Assembly: GCF_026283965.1 (NCBI RefSeq)
Contig: NZ_JAPDPD010000003.1
Location: 62,001 to 126,000, forward strand
Length of the DNA stretch: 64,000 nt
DNA from: Dyella subtropica
GTDB taxonomy: Bacteria; Pseudomonadota; Gammaproteobacteria; Xanthomonadales; Rhodanobacteraceae
Reading direction: 5' to 3'
Made by a program: the position numbers and the translations under genes. Shown here in pieces: positions 57,967-64,000 of the stretch (position 1 is its first letter; every line of letters starts with the position of its first letter). The notes below the pieces were generated by a model. The model saw only the letters and a list, made by a program, of their open reading frames with translations, had not been told where the DNA came from and did no database searches.

Positions 57967-58728
57967 CTAAGCTATGGCCCAGCGACGGAGCACATCGTCC
58001 AGCAGCGAATGATCCGCTTCTGATTTCTGCGCTAGGCAGCGCCCGATATCCGCAAAGTGGTCAAGCTGCGACTTCATCCAAGGACGCACGAACTCCGGTA
58101 GCGCTTCGCGATCGCTTTCGCGTGCCACGACCTTGCGCGCTTCCAGGTCGGCGATCCAGTCGCGCTCTTCGTCGCTGACCCATGGCGCAGCCAGCAAGCG
58201 GGAGAACGCCGTGGGTGGCTGGGTGCGTGCATGCTCGATCCAGCGACAGGCAAGGATCGGCCGCAGGAAATAGAACAGCTTCTTCAGGCGCACGGTATCG
58301 TCGGCCAGATGCTCCGCATACGTCGCAGACGCCATGCTCAGGTAATGAAACAGTGCTCGAGCGGGCTGGAAAAGCGCCGGAATCAGCTCTCGGATTTGCG
58401 CGGCAAAGGTCTCATCGGCGCGATAGACGATTGGCGAGTCGAACCACTCGTTGAAGGCAAGGTTGCACTTGGCCATCAGTCGCAGAGACTTACGAAGGTC
58501 CCAGCCGCTTACGTCCAGATCGCCGGGCAGCATGCGCTCGATCACGTCCCGTTGCTCGAAGACCTGCAGATACCAGTCACGAGGATGGACGTAGACGAAG
58601 CGCACATCGTAGTCGCTGTCGGGCGAAGCGAAACCCCACGCGCGGCTACCGGACTCGGCGGCATAGAGCACGCGCACGCCATGTTCGCGTTCGATATCGG
58701 CGATGGCCGTCTGAATGGCTTCGTTCAT
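57967..58728 (-). CDS. RlaP-type nucleotidyltransferase (RNA-repair-associated), second gene
   Basis: A 253-residue DNA-polymerase-beta-superfamily nucleotidyltransferase. The active-site motif is ESGSRAWGFASPDSDYDVRFVYV (G-S...D-x-D, about residues 26-48), followed by a helical C-terminal region. It matches the 'predicted nucleotidyltransferase' group named RlaP for its linkage to RNA-ligase and RNA-repair genes. The ATG at 58728 overlaps the stop of the upstream paralogue as ATGA, so translation is coupled. Together with rtcR it forms a minus-strand operon. The likely substrate is an RNA end; not demonstrated. Confidence 0.83.
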   Translation of the reverse strand: MNEAIQTAIADIEREHGVRVLYAAESGSRAWGFASPDSDYDVRFVYVHPRDWYLQVFEQRDVIERMLPGDLDVSGWDLRKSLRLMAKCNLAFNEWFDSPIVYRADETFAAQIRELIPALFQPARALFHYLSMASATYAEHLADDTVRLKKLFYFLRPILACRWIEHARTQPPTAFSRLLAAPWVSDEERDWIADLEARKVVARESDREALPEFVRPWMKSQLDHFADIGRCLAQKSEADHSLLDDVLRRWAIA

Positions 58729-59825
58729 GCGTGGCGCGCCTCCCAATGCGCAGTGAGATCGTAGAGCAGCCGGTTCGCTGCCCCTGTGTTGATAGTAGGT
58801 GGCAGGTTGCTCTGTGACTCTTGACGAGCGCAGCGCTCGGCAATGCCGTTTGCCATGGTCATCAACTCGTCGTAGCTGAAGCAGCCACGGCGGATATCGA
58901 GCAACAATTCACGCTGCGGGCCGTCAAAGCGCACGATCGGCCGACCGGATGTGAGAATGGATTCGCCGGATAGCAGAAGGCGCACGGTGTGCATCAAATT
59001 CTTTGCGTCGTAGTCCAGTTCGCCAGCTTCCTGCTGTCGCCAGCGCGACTCGTTGCGCTCACGTCGCCAGGTCCAATAGTTCTGGTGATCCGTCATCGCT
59101 TGTTTCCATGCCTGCTCGTTGTAGAACAGCAGGCCGGCGAAGCGGGCGGCTTCGTCTTCGAGGGGGATGGACTCGCACACCAGCATGCCATCACGAAATA
59201 CGCCTCTCGCCTGTCGGCCGTAGCGATAGAGGCGATAGCCGTCTCGTGCATGCTCCAGGCTGGCAGCATGGAATTCGTCCAGATTCCACCCCAGGGAGGT
59301 CAGGGGGAGCGGACGGCATGGCGCCGTTTCAGCTTCAATCAACCGCTCTTGTGGAATGACATGGCAGTAGTCTTCCTTCGCCGGCGGACGTTCGGGACGA
59401 GGCTGATTGATCCACTTGTTCTGTCCGCGGGCCTTCTTGATCTGGCTTAGCGCATAGCCGACGTGAGTCTGCACGCATTGCCGGGAGACGAAGAGCTCGC
59501 GTTGCGCCACCAACATATCCATTTCAGGGCTGCTCCAACGCACGCAGTCCTCGGGCATGTAAAGCAGTTCGAGCATGTTCGGGTTGGCCGCCGCCAGCAG
59601 CTCCACGGCTCGGCGAAGGCTGTAGTAGACGATGTCGTTACGTGCATCGGACATTTGGGCAGCGGGCTGGGTGAGGCCCAGATAGGCCGCGAATGGCATG
59701 GCGTAGATGCCGCGAATATCCCGATCGCTCTCCGGTGTCGCCGTACCGTAGGCGTGGCTGCCTCCGGTGCATTCGAATAGCAGAGATGGATCGCTGTGGT
59801 CCAGAAGAGCGTCGAGAACAGGCAT
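58725..59825 (-). CDS. RlaP-type nucleotidyltransferase (RNA-repair-associated), first gene
   Basis: A 366-residue paralogue of the next gene. Its active-site region is ECTGGSHAYGTATPESDRDIRGIYAMP (about residues 18-44), with the GS motif and the two catalytic acidic residues in SDRDIRG. A long C-terminal part contains NLMHTVRLLLSGESIL, recalling substrate-binding helical bundles of this family. It begins 48 bp after the rtcR stop. Two adjacent family members of different length suggest distinct substrates or a heteromeric enzyme. Confidence 0.83.
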   Translation of the reverse strand: MPVLDALLDHSDPSLLFECTGGSHAYGTATPESDRDIRGIYAMPFAAYLGLTQPAAQMSDARNDIVYYSLRRAVELLAAANPNMLELLYMPEDCVRWSSPEMDMLVAQRELFVSRQCVQTHVGYALSQIKKARGQNKWINQPRPERPPAKEDYCHVIPQERLIEAETAPCRPLPLTSLGWNLDEFHAASLEHARDGYRLYRYGRQARGVFRDGMLVCESIPLEDEAARFAGLLFYNEQAWKQAMTDHQNYWTWRRERNESRWRQQEAGELDYDAKNLMHTVRLLLSGESILTSGRPIVRFDGPQRELLLDIRRGCFSYDELMTMANGIAERCARQESQSNLPPTINTGAANRLLYDLTAHWEARHA

Positions 59826-59873
59826 GCAGGAGTCTTCCCTGACCCGGGCGGATGCCGGATCGGTGTGGCTGGT

Positions 59874-61472
59874 TCAGTGTTTCGCCGAGCCTATCACCGC
59901 GTCCCAGCTCAGGCCGAATCGCGAAAGGTATTTGCGCAAACGGTCCGCGTCGTTGGTGCTTGCGCGCTTGCTGCGCGAAGCGGCGAAGAGCTGGCGGCCG
60001 GCTTCCGAAAGGCTGCGACAGCGGCGGCATAGGCGAAGTACTTCGCGCAGTTGCAGCTGATCGAAGAGGTCCAGCTCCTGCAATTGCTCGCCGAGCAGTT
60101 CGTGCAGCAAGTCGTCACTTTCGTCCTGGCGCCATACGCGCCGCAAGCGCAGCAGCTCCTCGTCGACGGTCTCCACCGTGATGCGCCCCGCCGGGGCAAG
60201 TGTCGCCATGCGCGTAAGTGAGGCGCCGAGATCGCGGAAGTTGCCCTGCCAACTCGCCTCGGACGACATGGCAAAACGCAGATAGCGTTCGCGCGCCTCG
60301 CGATTGAAGGTGACGCGCCGGTTGTTCTGCTGGGTGTGACGCTCCAGTTCGTAGTCCAGGTTCGGCTCGATGTCCTCCGGGCGCTCAGCGAGGCCGGGTA
60401 GATGGAAACTCCAGATGTTGAGGCGAGCGTAGAGATCATCGCGGAAGCGCCCTTCCGCAACACGGCGGCCCAAATCGCGGTTGGTGCCCGCGATCAGCTG
60501 AAAGTCGCTCTCTACTTCCTTGTCGCTACCCACCGGCAGGAAGCGACGATCCTCCAGCGCGCGCAGCAGCATCGCCTGTTCGTCTGCACCCAGCTCACCG
60601 ATCTCATCCAGGAACAGCAACCCGTTGTGCGCGCTTCGCAGCAAGCCAGCGCGTTCACTGACGGCACCGGTATAGGCGCCCTTGACGTGGCCGAACAGCG
60701 TGCTCATCGCACCATCGCCACGCAAGGTGGCGCAGTTCACCTCAACGAAGCGCCCGCTAAGCTCATGTCGCGCTTTCTTCAGTTCGAACAAGCGTCGGGC
60801 TAGTTGGCTCTTGCCCGCGCCGGTCGGACCCATCAACAGGATGGGTGCTTTGGAACGGCTGCCCACCGTTTCGATCTGCTCGATCATCCGGTTGAAAGCG
60901 GCATTGCGCGTGGCGATACCGCTCTTCAAGTGAGTGCGATCATCCTCCTGCTCACGCTCGAAGCGTTGCGCCAGGCGGTCGTAGCGCGAAAGGTCCAGGT
61001 CGATGATGTTGAGCGAGCCGCCATTTGAACCCACGCGTTGCTTGCGCGGTGGAGAGACCTGCAACAGCCGCGCAGGCAGGCGTCGGCTCTCAGTGAGCAG
61101 GAACAGGCAGATCTGCGCGACATGGGTGCCGGTGGTGATGTGAACCAGATAGTCCTCGCGCTCGGTATCGAACGGGTAGCGCCGGGCAAAGTCATGCAGG
61201 GCCGCGTACATCGACTCGAAGTCCCAGGGATCGGCGACATAGGTGTCATGCAGGCGCACCTCGGTTTCGGGCGAAACCTGCGCGAGATCTCCCCGGACCA
61301 CTTCGGCCAGCTTGCCGTAGCGACGCAGGTCCACCAGCAATTCCAGCCGGTGCATCAGGAAATCCTCCTGCATGCCCAGCGCCACCGTAGGACGCCATTT
61401 TTCCCAGCGTCCCTGACCTTCGCCGGAGTCGAGCTGGGTGCCGAGAAAGCCGATCACGACCTGGGTCTTCAT
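59874..61472 (-). CDS. rtcR: Sigma-54-dependent RNA-repair regulator RtcR
   Basis: A 532-residue RtcR. The N-terminal CARF-like sensor (residues 1-185) opens with QVVIGFLGTQLDSGEGQGRWEKWRPTVALGMQE, as in E. coli RtcR. The AAA+ domain has Walker A GPTGAGKS (215-222), the sigma-54 contact loop GAYTGA (265-270, F to Y variant of GAFTGA) and Walker B LLFLDEIGEL. A C-terminal Fis-like HTH follows. In E. coli it activates rtcBA after sensing RNA-derived ligands. The ATG at 61472 matches the family start; the longer frame adds a non-conserved 20 residues. It diverges from rsr. Confidence 0.95.
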   Translation of the reverse strand: MKTQVVIGFLGTQLDSGEGQGRWEKWRPTVALGMQEDFLMHRLELLVDLRRYGKLAEVVRGDLAQVSPETEVRLHDTYVADPWDFESMYAALHDFARRYPFDTEREDYLVHITTGTHVAQICLFLLTESRRLPARLLQVSPPRKQRVGSNGGSLNIIDLDLSRYDRLAQRFEREQEDDRTHLKSGIATRNAAFNRMIEQIETVGSRSKAPILLMGPTGAGKSQLARRLFELKKARHELSGRFVEVNCATLRGDGAMSTLFGHVKGAYTGAVSERAGLLRSAHNGLLFLDEIGELGADEQAMLLRALEDRRFLPVGSDKEVESDFQLIAGTNRDLGRRVAEGRFRDDLYARLNIWSFHLPGLAERPEDIEPNLDYELERHTQQNNRRVTFNREARERYLRFAMSSEASWQGNFRDLGASLTRMATLAPAGRITVETVDEELLRLRRVWRQDESDDLLHELLGEQLQELDLFDQLQLREVLRLCRRCRSLSEAGRQLFAASRSKRASTNDADRLRKYLSRFGLSWDAVIGSAKH

Positions 61473-61489
61473 GTCGATATTAAAAGATA

Positions 61490-61525
61490 AAGTACGATAG
61501 CTAAGGATATATAAGGTACGGATAC
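61490..61525. promoter_or_regulatory. Candidate RtcR upstream activating sequence (direct repeat)
   Basis: Two related words, AAAGTACGATAG (61489-61500) and AAGGTACGGATAC (61513-61525), with GTAC centres 24 bp apart, about 75-110 bp upstream of the -24/-12 promoter. This is the distance expected for enhancer sites of a sigma-54 activator. Binding by RtcR is inferred. Confidence 0.45.
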
Positions 61526-61599
61526 GCTCCAAGTCGACCGATTCAAAAATATGAAATTACACGTTTTTAATCAATAACTTAAATTGACTTCGTCAGCGT

Positions 61600-61615
61600 T
61601 GGCACGCCTCCTGCT
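61600..61615 (+). promoter_or_regulatory. Sigma-54 promoter of the rsr-Y RNA-rtcB operon
   Basis: TGGCACGCCTCCTGCT. GG and GC elements are separated by exactly 10 bp, matching TGGCACG-N4-TTGCW at all key positions (only the first T of TTGC is C). Transcription would start near 61626, upstream of the rsr ATG at 61644. Confidence 0.92.
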
Positions 61616-61643
61616 CTATATCCTGAGCAAGCGGAGAACAGCC

Positions 61644-63194
61644 ATGTCGAATCTTCAACTCTTCAGCAACCACCGTGGTCGCCAGGTCCCCCGTACGGGT
61701 GCAGTCAACGAGGCTGGCGGCGCTTCCTACCGGCGCAGCCCCGAAGCCACCCTGGCGCTGTATGCGGCGACGGGCTGCTTGAACGGCACGTTCTACGCCG
61801 ACGCCCAGACCCAGCTCGATCAGGTGGTGGCGATGTGCGATGTGGTGGCGCCGGCCTTCGTGGCGCGTACCGCGATCTATGCGCGCCGCCATGCACATAT
61901 GAAGGACATGCCCGCGCTACTGCTGGCTTATCTGGCGACTCGCGATGGCGCCCTGTTGGAGAAGGTGTTTGAGCGAGTAATCGACAACGGCCGCATGTTG
62001 CGCAACTTCGTACAGATCCTGCGTAGCGGAGCCCTGGGTCGAAAGTCGCTGGGCACGCGGCCCAAGCGTTTGGTGCAGCAATGGCTGACGCGGGCGACGA
62101 CTGAGCAGCTTCTGGCTGCGGCAATCGGAGAGCAGCCTTCGTTGGCGGACGTGATCCGCATGGTGCATCCACAGCCGCAGGACGCCGCGCGCGAGGCGCT
62201 GTACGCGTGGTTGATCGGCAAGCCGTATCAGGCCGAAGCGTTGCCGTCGAAGGTGCGCGAGTACGAGGCGTTCAAGGCCGATCCTGCGGGCGAGGTGCCG
62301 GACCTGTCGTTCCAGTACCTCACGGCGATGCCGCTGACGACGAAGCAATGGGCGGCGATTGCGGTGCGTAGTTCGTGGCAGGCCACGCGAATGAACCTCA
62401 ACACCTTCTTGCGCAAGGGCGTGTTCGAGAATCCCGCCGTGGTGTGGCAGATGGCGGCGCGGTTACGCAGCAAGGAGGCCATCCGCAAGGCACGGGTGTT
62501 CCCGTACCAGTTGATGGTCGCCTACCGCGCCGCCTCCGGGGCAATGCCTGAGGCGATCGCTGATGCCTTGCAGGACGCGATGGAAATCGCGACTGCCGCA
62601 GTGCCGAAGCTGTCGGGCCAGGTCGCGCTGGCGATCGATGTCTCCGGTTCGATGCAGTCGCCCGTGACTGGCTATCGCCGCGGTGCCACCAGCGTCGTGA
62701 CCTGCGTCGAAGTGGCAGCGTTGATCGCCGCCTGCATCAAGCGTAGCAACCCTGGCGCACGGGTGATTCCGTTCGCCGACAAGGTGCGAGAGCTCAAGCT
62801 CAACGCGCGTGACAGCGTGATGAGCCAGGCTCGGGAAATAGCACACATGGTCGGCGGCGGTACCTGTGTGAGCGCACCGCTGGCGCAACTGAACAGCGAG
62901 CGAGCGGCACCGGACCTGTTGGTGATCGTTTCAGACAATCAAAGCTGGATGGATACGCGTAAGGGCGGCAGTACCGAAACCATGCGTCAGTGGGCCGCGC
63001 TGAAGGCGCGCAACCCGGCGGCGCGGCTGGTCTGTATCGACCTGCGGCCCTACGCGACCAGTCAGGCGCAGGAGGCGCTGGATGTGTTGCACATCGGCGG
63101 CTTCAGCGACGCCGTGTTTGACCTGCTCGCTTCGGCGGTTCAGGGCAATCAGTCGAGCCGTTGGGTGGAGCGCATCGAGGCGATCGAGATATAG
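61644..63194 (+). CDS. rsr: Ro60 orthologue Rsr (TROVE and vWA domains)
   Basis: A 516-residue bacterial Ro protein. The HEAT-repeat ring (TROVE, about residues 25-325) surrounds a central cavity that binds misfolded RNA ends, while Y RNA binds the outer surface. The vWA-like domain has MIDAS DVSGSMQS (Asp332) and later GGGTCVSAP and SDNQSW. Rsr with Y RNA tethers ribonucleases such as PNPase in Deinococcus. The ATG at 61644 is required because the sigma-54 promoter would start transcription downstream of the more distal in-frame ATG at 61584. A GGAGA site precedes it. Confidence 0.95.
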   Translation: MSNLQLFSNHRGRQVPRTGAVNEAGGASYRRSPEATLALYAATGCLNGTFYADAQTQLDQVVAMCDVVAPAFVARTAIYARRHAHMKDMPALLLAYLATRDGALLEKVFERVIDNGRMLRNFVQILRSGALGRKSLGTRPKRLVQQWLTRATTEQLLAAAIGEQPSLADVIRMVHPQPQDAAREALYAWLIGKPYQAEALPSKVREYEAFKADPAGEVPDLSFQYLTAMPLTTKQWAAIAVRSSWQATRMNLNTFLRKGVFENPAVVWQMAARLRSKEAIRKARVFPYQLMVAYRAASGAMPEAIADALQDAMEIATAAVPKLSGQVALAIDVSGSMQSPVTGYRRGATSVVTCVEVAALIAACIKRSNPGARVIPFADKVRELKLNARDSVMSQAREIAHMVGGGTCVSAPLAQLNSERAAPDLLVIVSDNQSWMDTRKGGSTETMRQWAALKARNPAARLVCIDLRPYATSQAQEALDVLHIGGFSDAVFDLLASAVQGNQSSRWVERIEAIEI

Positions 63195-63217
63195 CCGTCA
63201 TGGAAGGCGGCGCGCTA

Positions 63218-63243
63218 CCCCGGCAGGAATGAGCCTGCCGGGG
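63218..63243. terminator. Perfect 10-bp hairpin between rsr and the Y RNAs
   Basis: CCCCGGCAGG-AATGAG-CCTGCCGGGG, 23 bp past the rsr stop, with no U-tract. It could cap the rsr mRNA 3' end, block exonucleases or mark a processing point rather than terminate transcription. Confidence 0.6.
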
Positions 63244-63292
63244 CCGAGTGAGGACGAAGGAGAACAGACCGCACAGTCTAAAGATTTGGTTT

Positions 63293-63393
63293 GGCAACGA
63301 ATGCCGGTGAGAGCTACTTGGAAAGCCTTCGGGCGAAGGGTTCAAATCCCGACCTGTATCGCAGGATTGCTCTTGCCACTACTTGTCGTTGCA
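63293..63393 (+). ncRNA. Y RNA, copy 1 (reduced, lacks D arm)
   Basis: The RNA begins GGCAACGAATGCC and ends TTGTCGTTGCA. GCAACGA (63294-63300) pairs perfectly with TCGTTGC (63386-63392), the Ro-binding stem. A T-loop-like GGG-TTCAAAT-CCC (63338-63350) is present, followed by a small closed stem CCTG-TATCG-CAGG (63353-63365) in the acceptor-like position. No D-arm sequence is present, so this copy is simpler (about 101 nt) than the next two. Confidence 0.72.
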
Positions 63394-63410
63394 TCTTGTT
63401 TCAACGGTTC

Positions 63411-63541
63411 GGCAGCGAATGCCGGCGGACCTACTAGCCTATGAAGCTCCGTGTCGCGGGTTCGACCCCCGCCGCCATCGCCACTGTGATGGCGTAGCTC
63501 AGTGGTAGAGCAGGATTGGTTCGTCACCTCTTGTCGCTGCC
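63411..63541 (+). ncRNA. Y RNA, copy 2 (YrlA-type with permuted tRNA mimic)
   Basis: About 131 nt. The ends pair perfectly over 8 bp: GGCAGCGA (63411-63418) with TCGCTGCC (63534-63541). The interior reads T arm (GCGGG-TTCGACC-CCCGC, 63456-63472), acceptor-like stem CGCCATC/GATGGCG (63473-63479/63488-63494) closed by an 8-nt loop, then D arm (GCTC-AGTGGTA-GAGC, 63497-63511). This is a tRNA core with order permuted. An additional helix, ACTAGCCT with AGGATTGGT (one bulged A), closes the module. Confidence 0.9.
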
Positions 63542-63567
63542 TCCATGGCATCAGGTTTGTGTTTATC

Positions 63568-63696
63568 GCGGCGAATGCCGATGGACTTACTAGCCTTCTA
63601 AGCTCCAGGTCGCGGGTTCGAGTCCCGCCGCCATCGACACTGTGATGGCGTAGCTCAGCGGATAGAGCGGGATCGTTCATCACCTCTTGTCGTCGC
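63568..63696 (+). ncRNA. Y RNA, copy 3 (YrlA-type with permuted tRNA mimic)
   Basis: About 129 nt. GCGGCGA (63568-63574) pairs with TCGTCGC (63690-63696), with one G-U pair. T arm GCGGG-TTCGAGT-CCCGC (63612-63628), acceptor-like stem CGCCATC/GATGGCG (63629-63635/63644-63650) and D arm GCTC-AGCGGATA-GAGC (63653-63668) are all present. It differs from copy 2 mainly outside the stems. It ends 51 bp before rtcB. Confidence 0.9.
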
Positions 63697-63709
63697 ACCC
63701 CGAACAACC

Positions 63710-63732
63710 GGCCAGCGCCTTTTGCGCCGGCC
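63710..63732 (+). promoter_or_regulatory. Hairpin in the rtcB leader
   Basis: GGCC-A-GCGC / GCGC-C-GGCC with loop CTTTT (63710-63732), one A-C mismatch in the stem, ending 15 bp before the rtcB ATG. No T-run follows. It could define the 3' border of Y RNA 3 or influence rtcB translation. Confidence 0.5.
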
Positions 63733-63747
63733 CTCAAGGAAGTCACC

Positions 63748-64000
63748 ATGAACACCCGCAACTACGACGTTATCAACGAAGCCGGCGCTGTGCCGATCAA
63801 GCTATGGACCCGCGGCGTGCCGCTGGAGGACGAAGCGCGCGAGCAGCTGCTGAACATCGCCCGCCTGCCATTTATCCACGGCTGGGTGGCTGTGATGCCA
63901 GACGTGCACCTCGGCAAGGGCGCGACGGTAGGTTCAGTGGTGCCCACGGTGGGCGCCATCGTGCCGGCGGCGGTAGGTGTGGATATCGGCTGCGGCATGA
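63748..64000 (+). CDS. rtcB: RNA-splicing ligase RtcB, N-terminal part
   Basis: Only the first 84 residues are inside the window. They include MPDVHLGKGATVGSVVP and VGVDIGCGM, the latter carrying the Asp and Cys that bind manganese in the RtcB active site. RtcB joins 2',3'-cyclic phosphate (or 3'-phosphate) ends to 5'-OH ends using GTP. AAGGAAG precedes the ATG at 63748. It is the distal gene of the sigma-54-driven rsr-Y RNA-rtcB unit. An rtcA cyclase gene may follow beyond the window. Confidence 0.97.
   Translation, partial: MNTRNYDVINEAGAVPIKLWTRGVPLEDEAREQLLNIARLPFIHGWVAVMPDVHLGKGATVGSVVPTVGAIVPAAVGVDIGCGM

Noticed and set aside
63488-63636. Apparent tRNA gene with a very long variable insert (GATGGCG ... 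D arm ... T arm ... CGCCATC)
   Set aside because: Reading linearly joins the D arm of Y RNA 2 to the T arm of Y RNA 3. The terminal Ro-stem pairings show that each RNA is the permuted unit, and no anticodon arm exists between the arms.

Overview
The window is GC-rich, gene-dense bacterial chromosome that includes the replication-origin neighbourhood: dnaA-dnaN-recF-gyrB on the minus strand, and rpmH-rnpA-yidC-mnmE diverging on the plus strand. The tonB-exbB-exbD-exbD cluster, the PA0069-type radical SAM gene, the MHS symporters and the general protein style suggest a gammaproteobacterium of the Xanthomonadales, probably Rhodanobacteraceae (Dyella/Rhodanobacter-like). The taxon is an inference; no rRNA gene is present to fix it.

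Layout. 1-15.8 kb: accessory and housekeeping genes, comprising the C-terminal part of an RND outer-membrane channel, an SDR enzyme, a SnoaL-like protein, an AI-2E family permease with YqjD/YqjE-type small envelope genes, a PEBP protein, a sorbosone-dehydrogenase-like protein, a Ycf46-like AAA+ ATPase, a lipid acyltransferase/hydrolase pair, a TetR-MFS pair with two clear operators, an Lrp-phhA pair and a RES/Xre toxin-antitoxin pair. 15.8-33 kb: a DUF885 peptidase, a SulP transporter, a ParB-like protein, small stress or detoxification enzymes (GST, GFA, DJ-1-like, VOC), fbp, two patatin phospholipases, an S9 peptidase and a YjjJ/HipA-like kinase. 33-44.6 kb: an MHS symporter with a DcaP-like outer-membrane channel, acs, a phosphopantetheinyl transferase, pdxJ, the TonB energy-transduction operon and a TPR protein. 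44.9-58 kb: the origin region and an FtsK translocase. 58-64 kb: an RNA-repair locus that runs off the window end.

The most interesting part is 57.97-64.0 kb. On the minus strand, rtcR (a sigma-54 activator) is followed by two nucleotidyltransferases of the RNA-repair-associated RlaP type. Divergently, a textbook -24/-12 promoter precedes rsr (Ro60 orthologue), then three tandem Y-RNA genes, then rtcB. Each Y RNA has the two strands of the Ro-binding stem at its ends. In copies 2 and 3 the interior is a circularly permuted tRNA mimic, ordered T arm, closed acceptor-like stem, D arm. None of this is visible to a protein-based annotation, and a tRNA finder reading linearly would mis-join two neighbouring copies.

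The intergenic spaces are rich in repeats. There is a four-copy GC-rich inverted element, a three-copy family with a GTGTAC...GTACAC core, a 288-bp MITE-like nested palindrome, a run of five perfect hairpins, and a REP-type palindrome. No insertion-sequence transposase, prophage, CRISPR array or canonical tRNA/rRNA gene was recognised.
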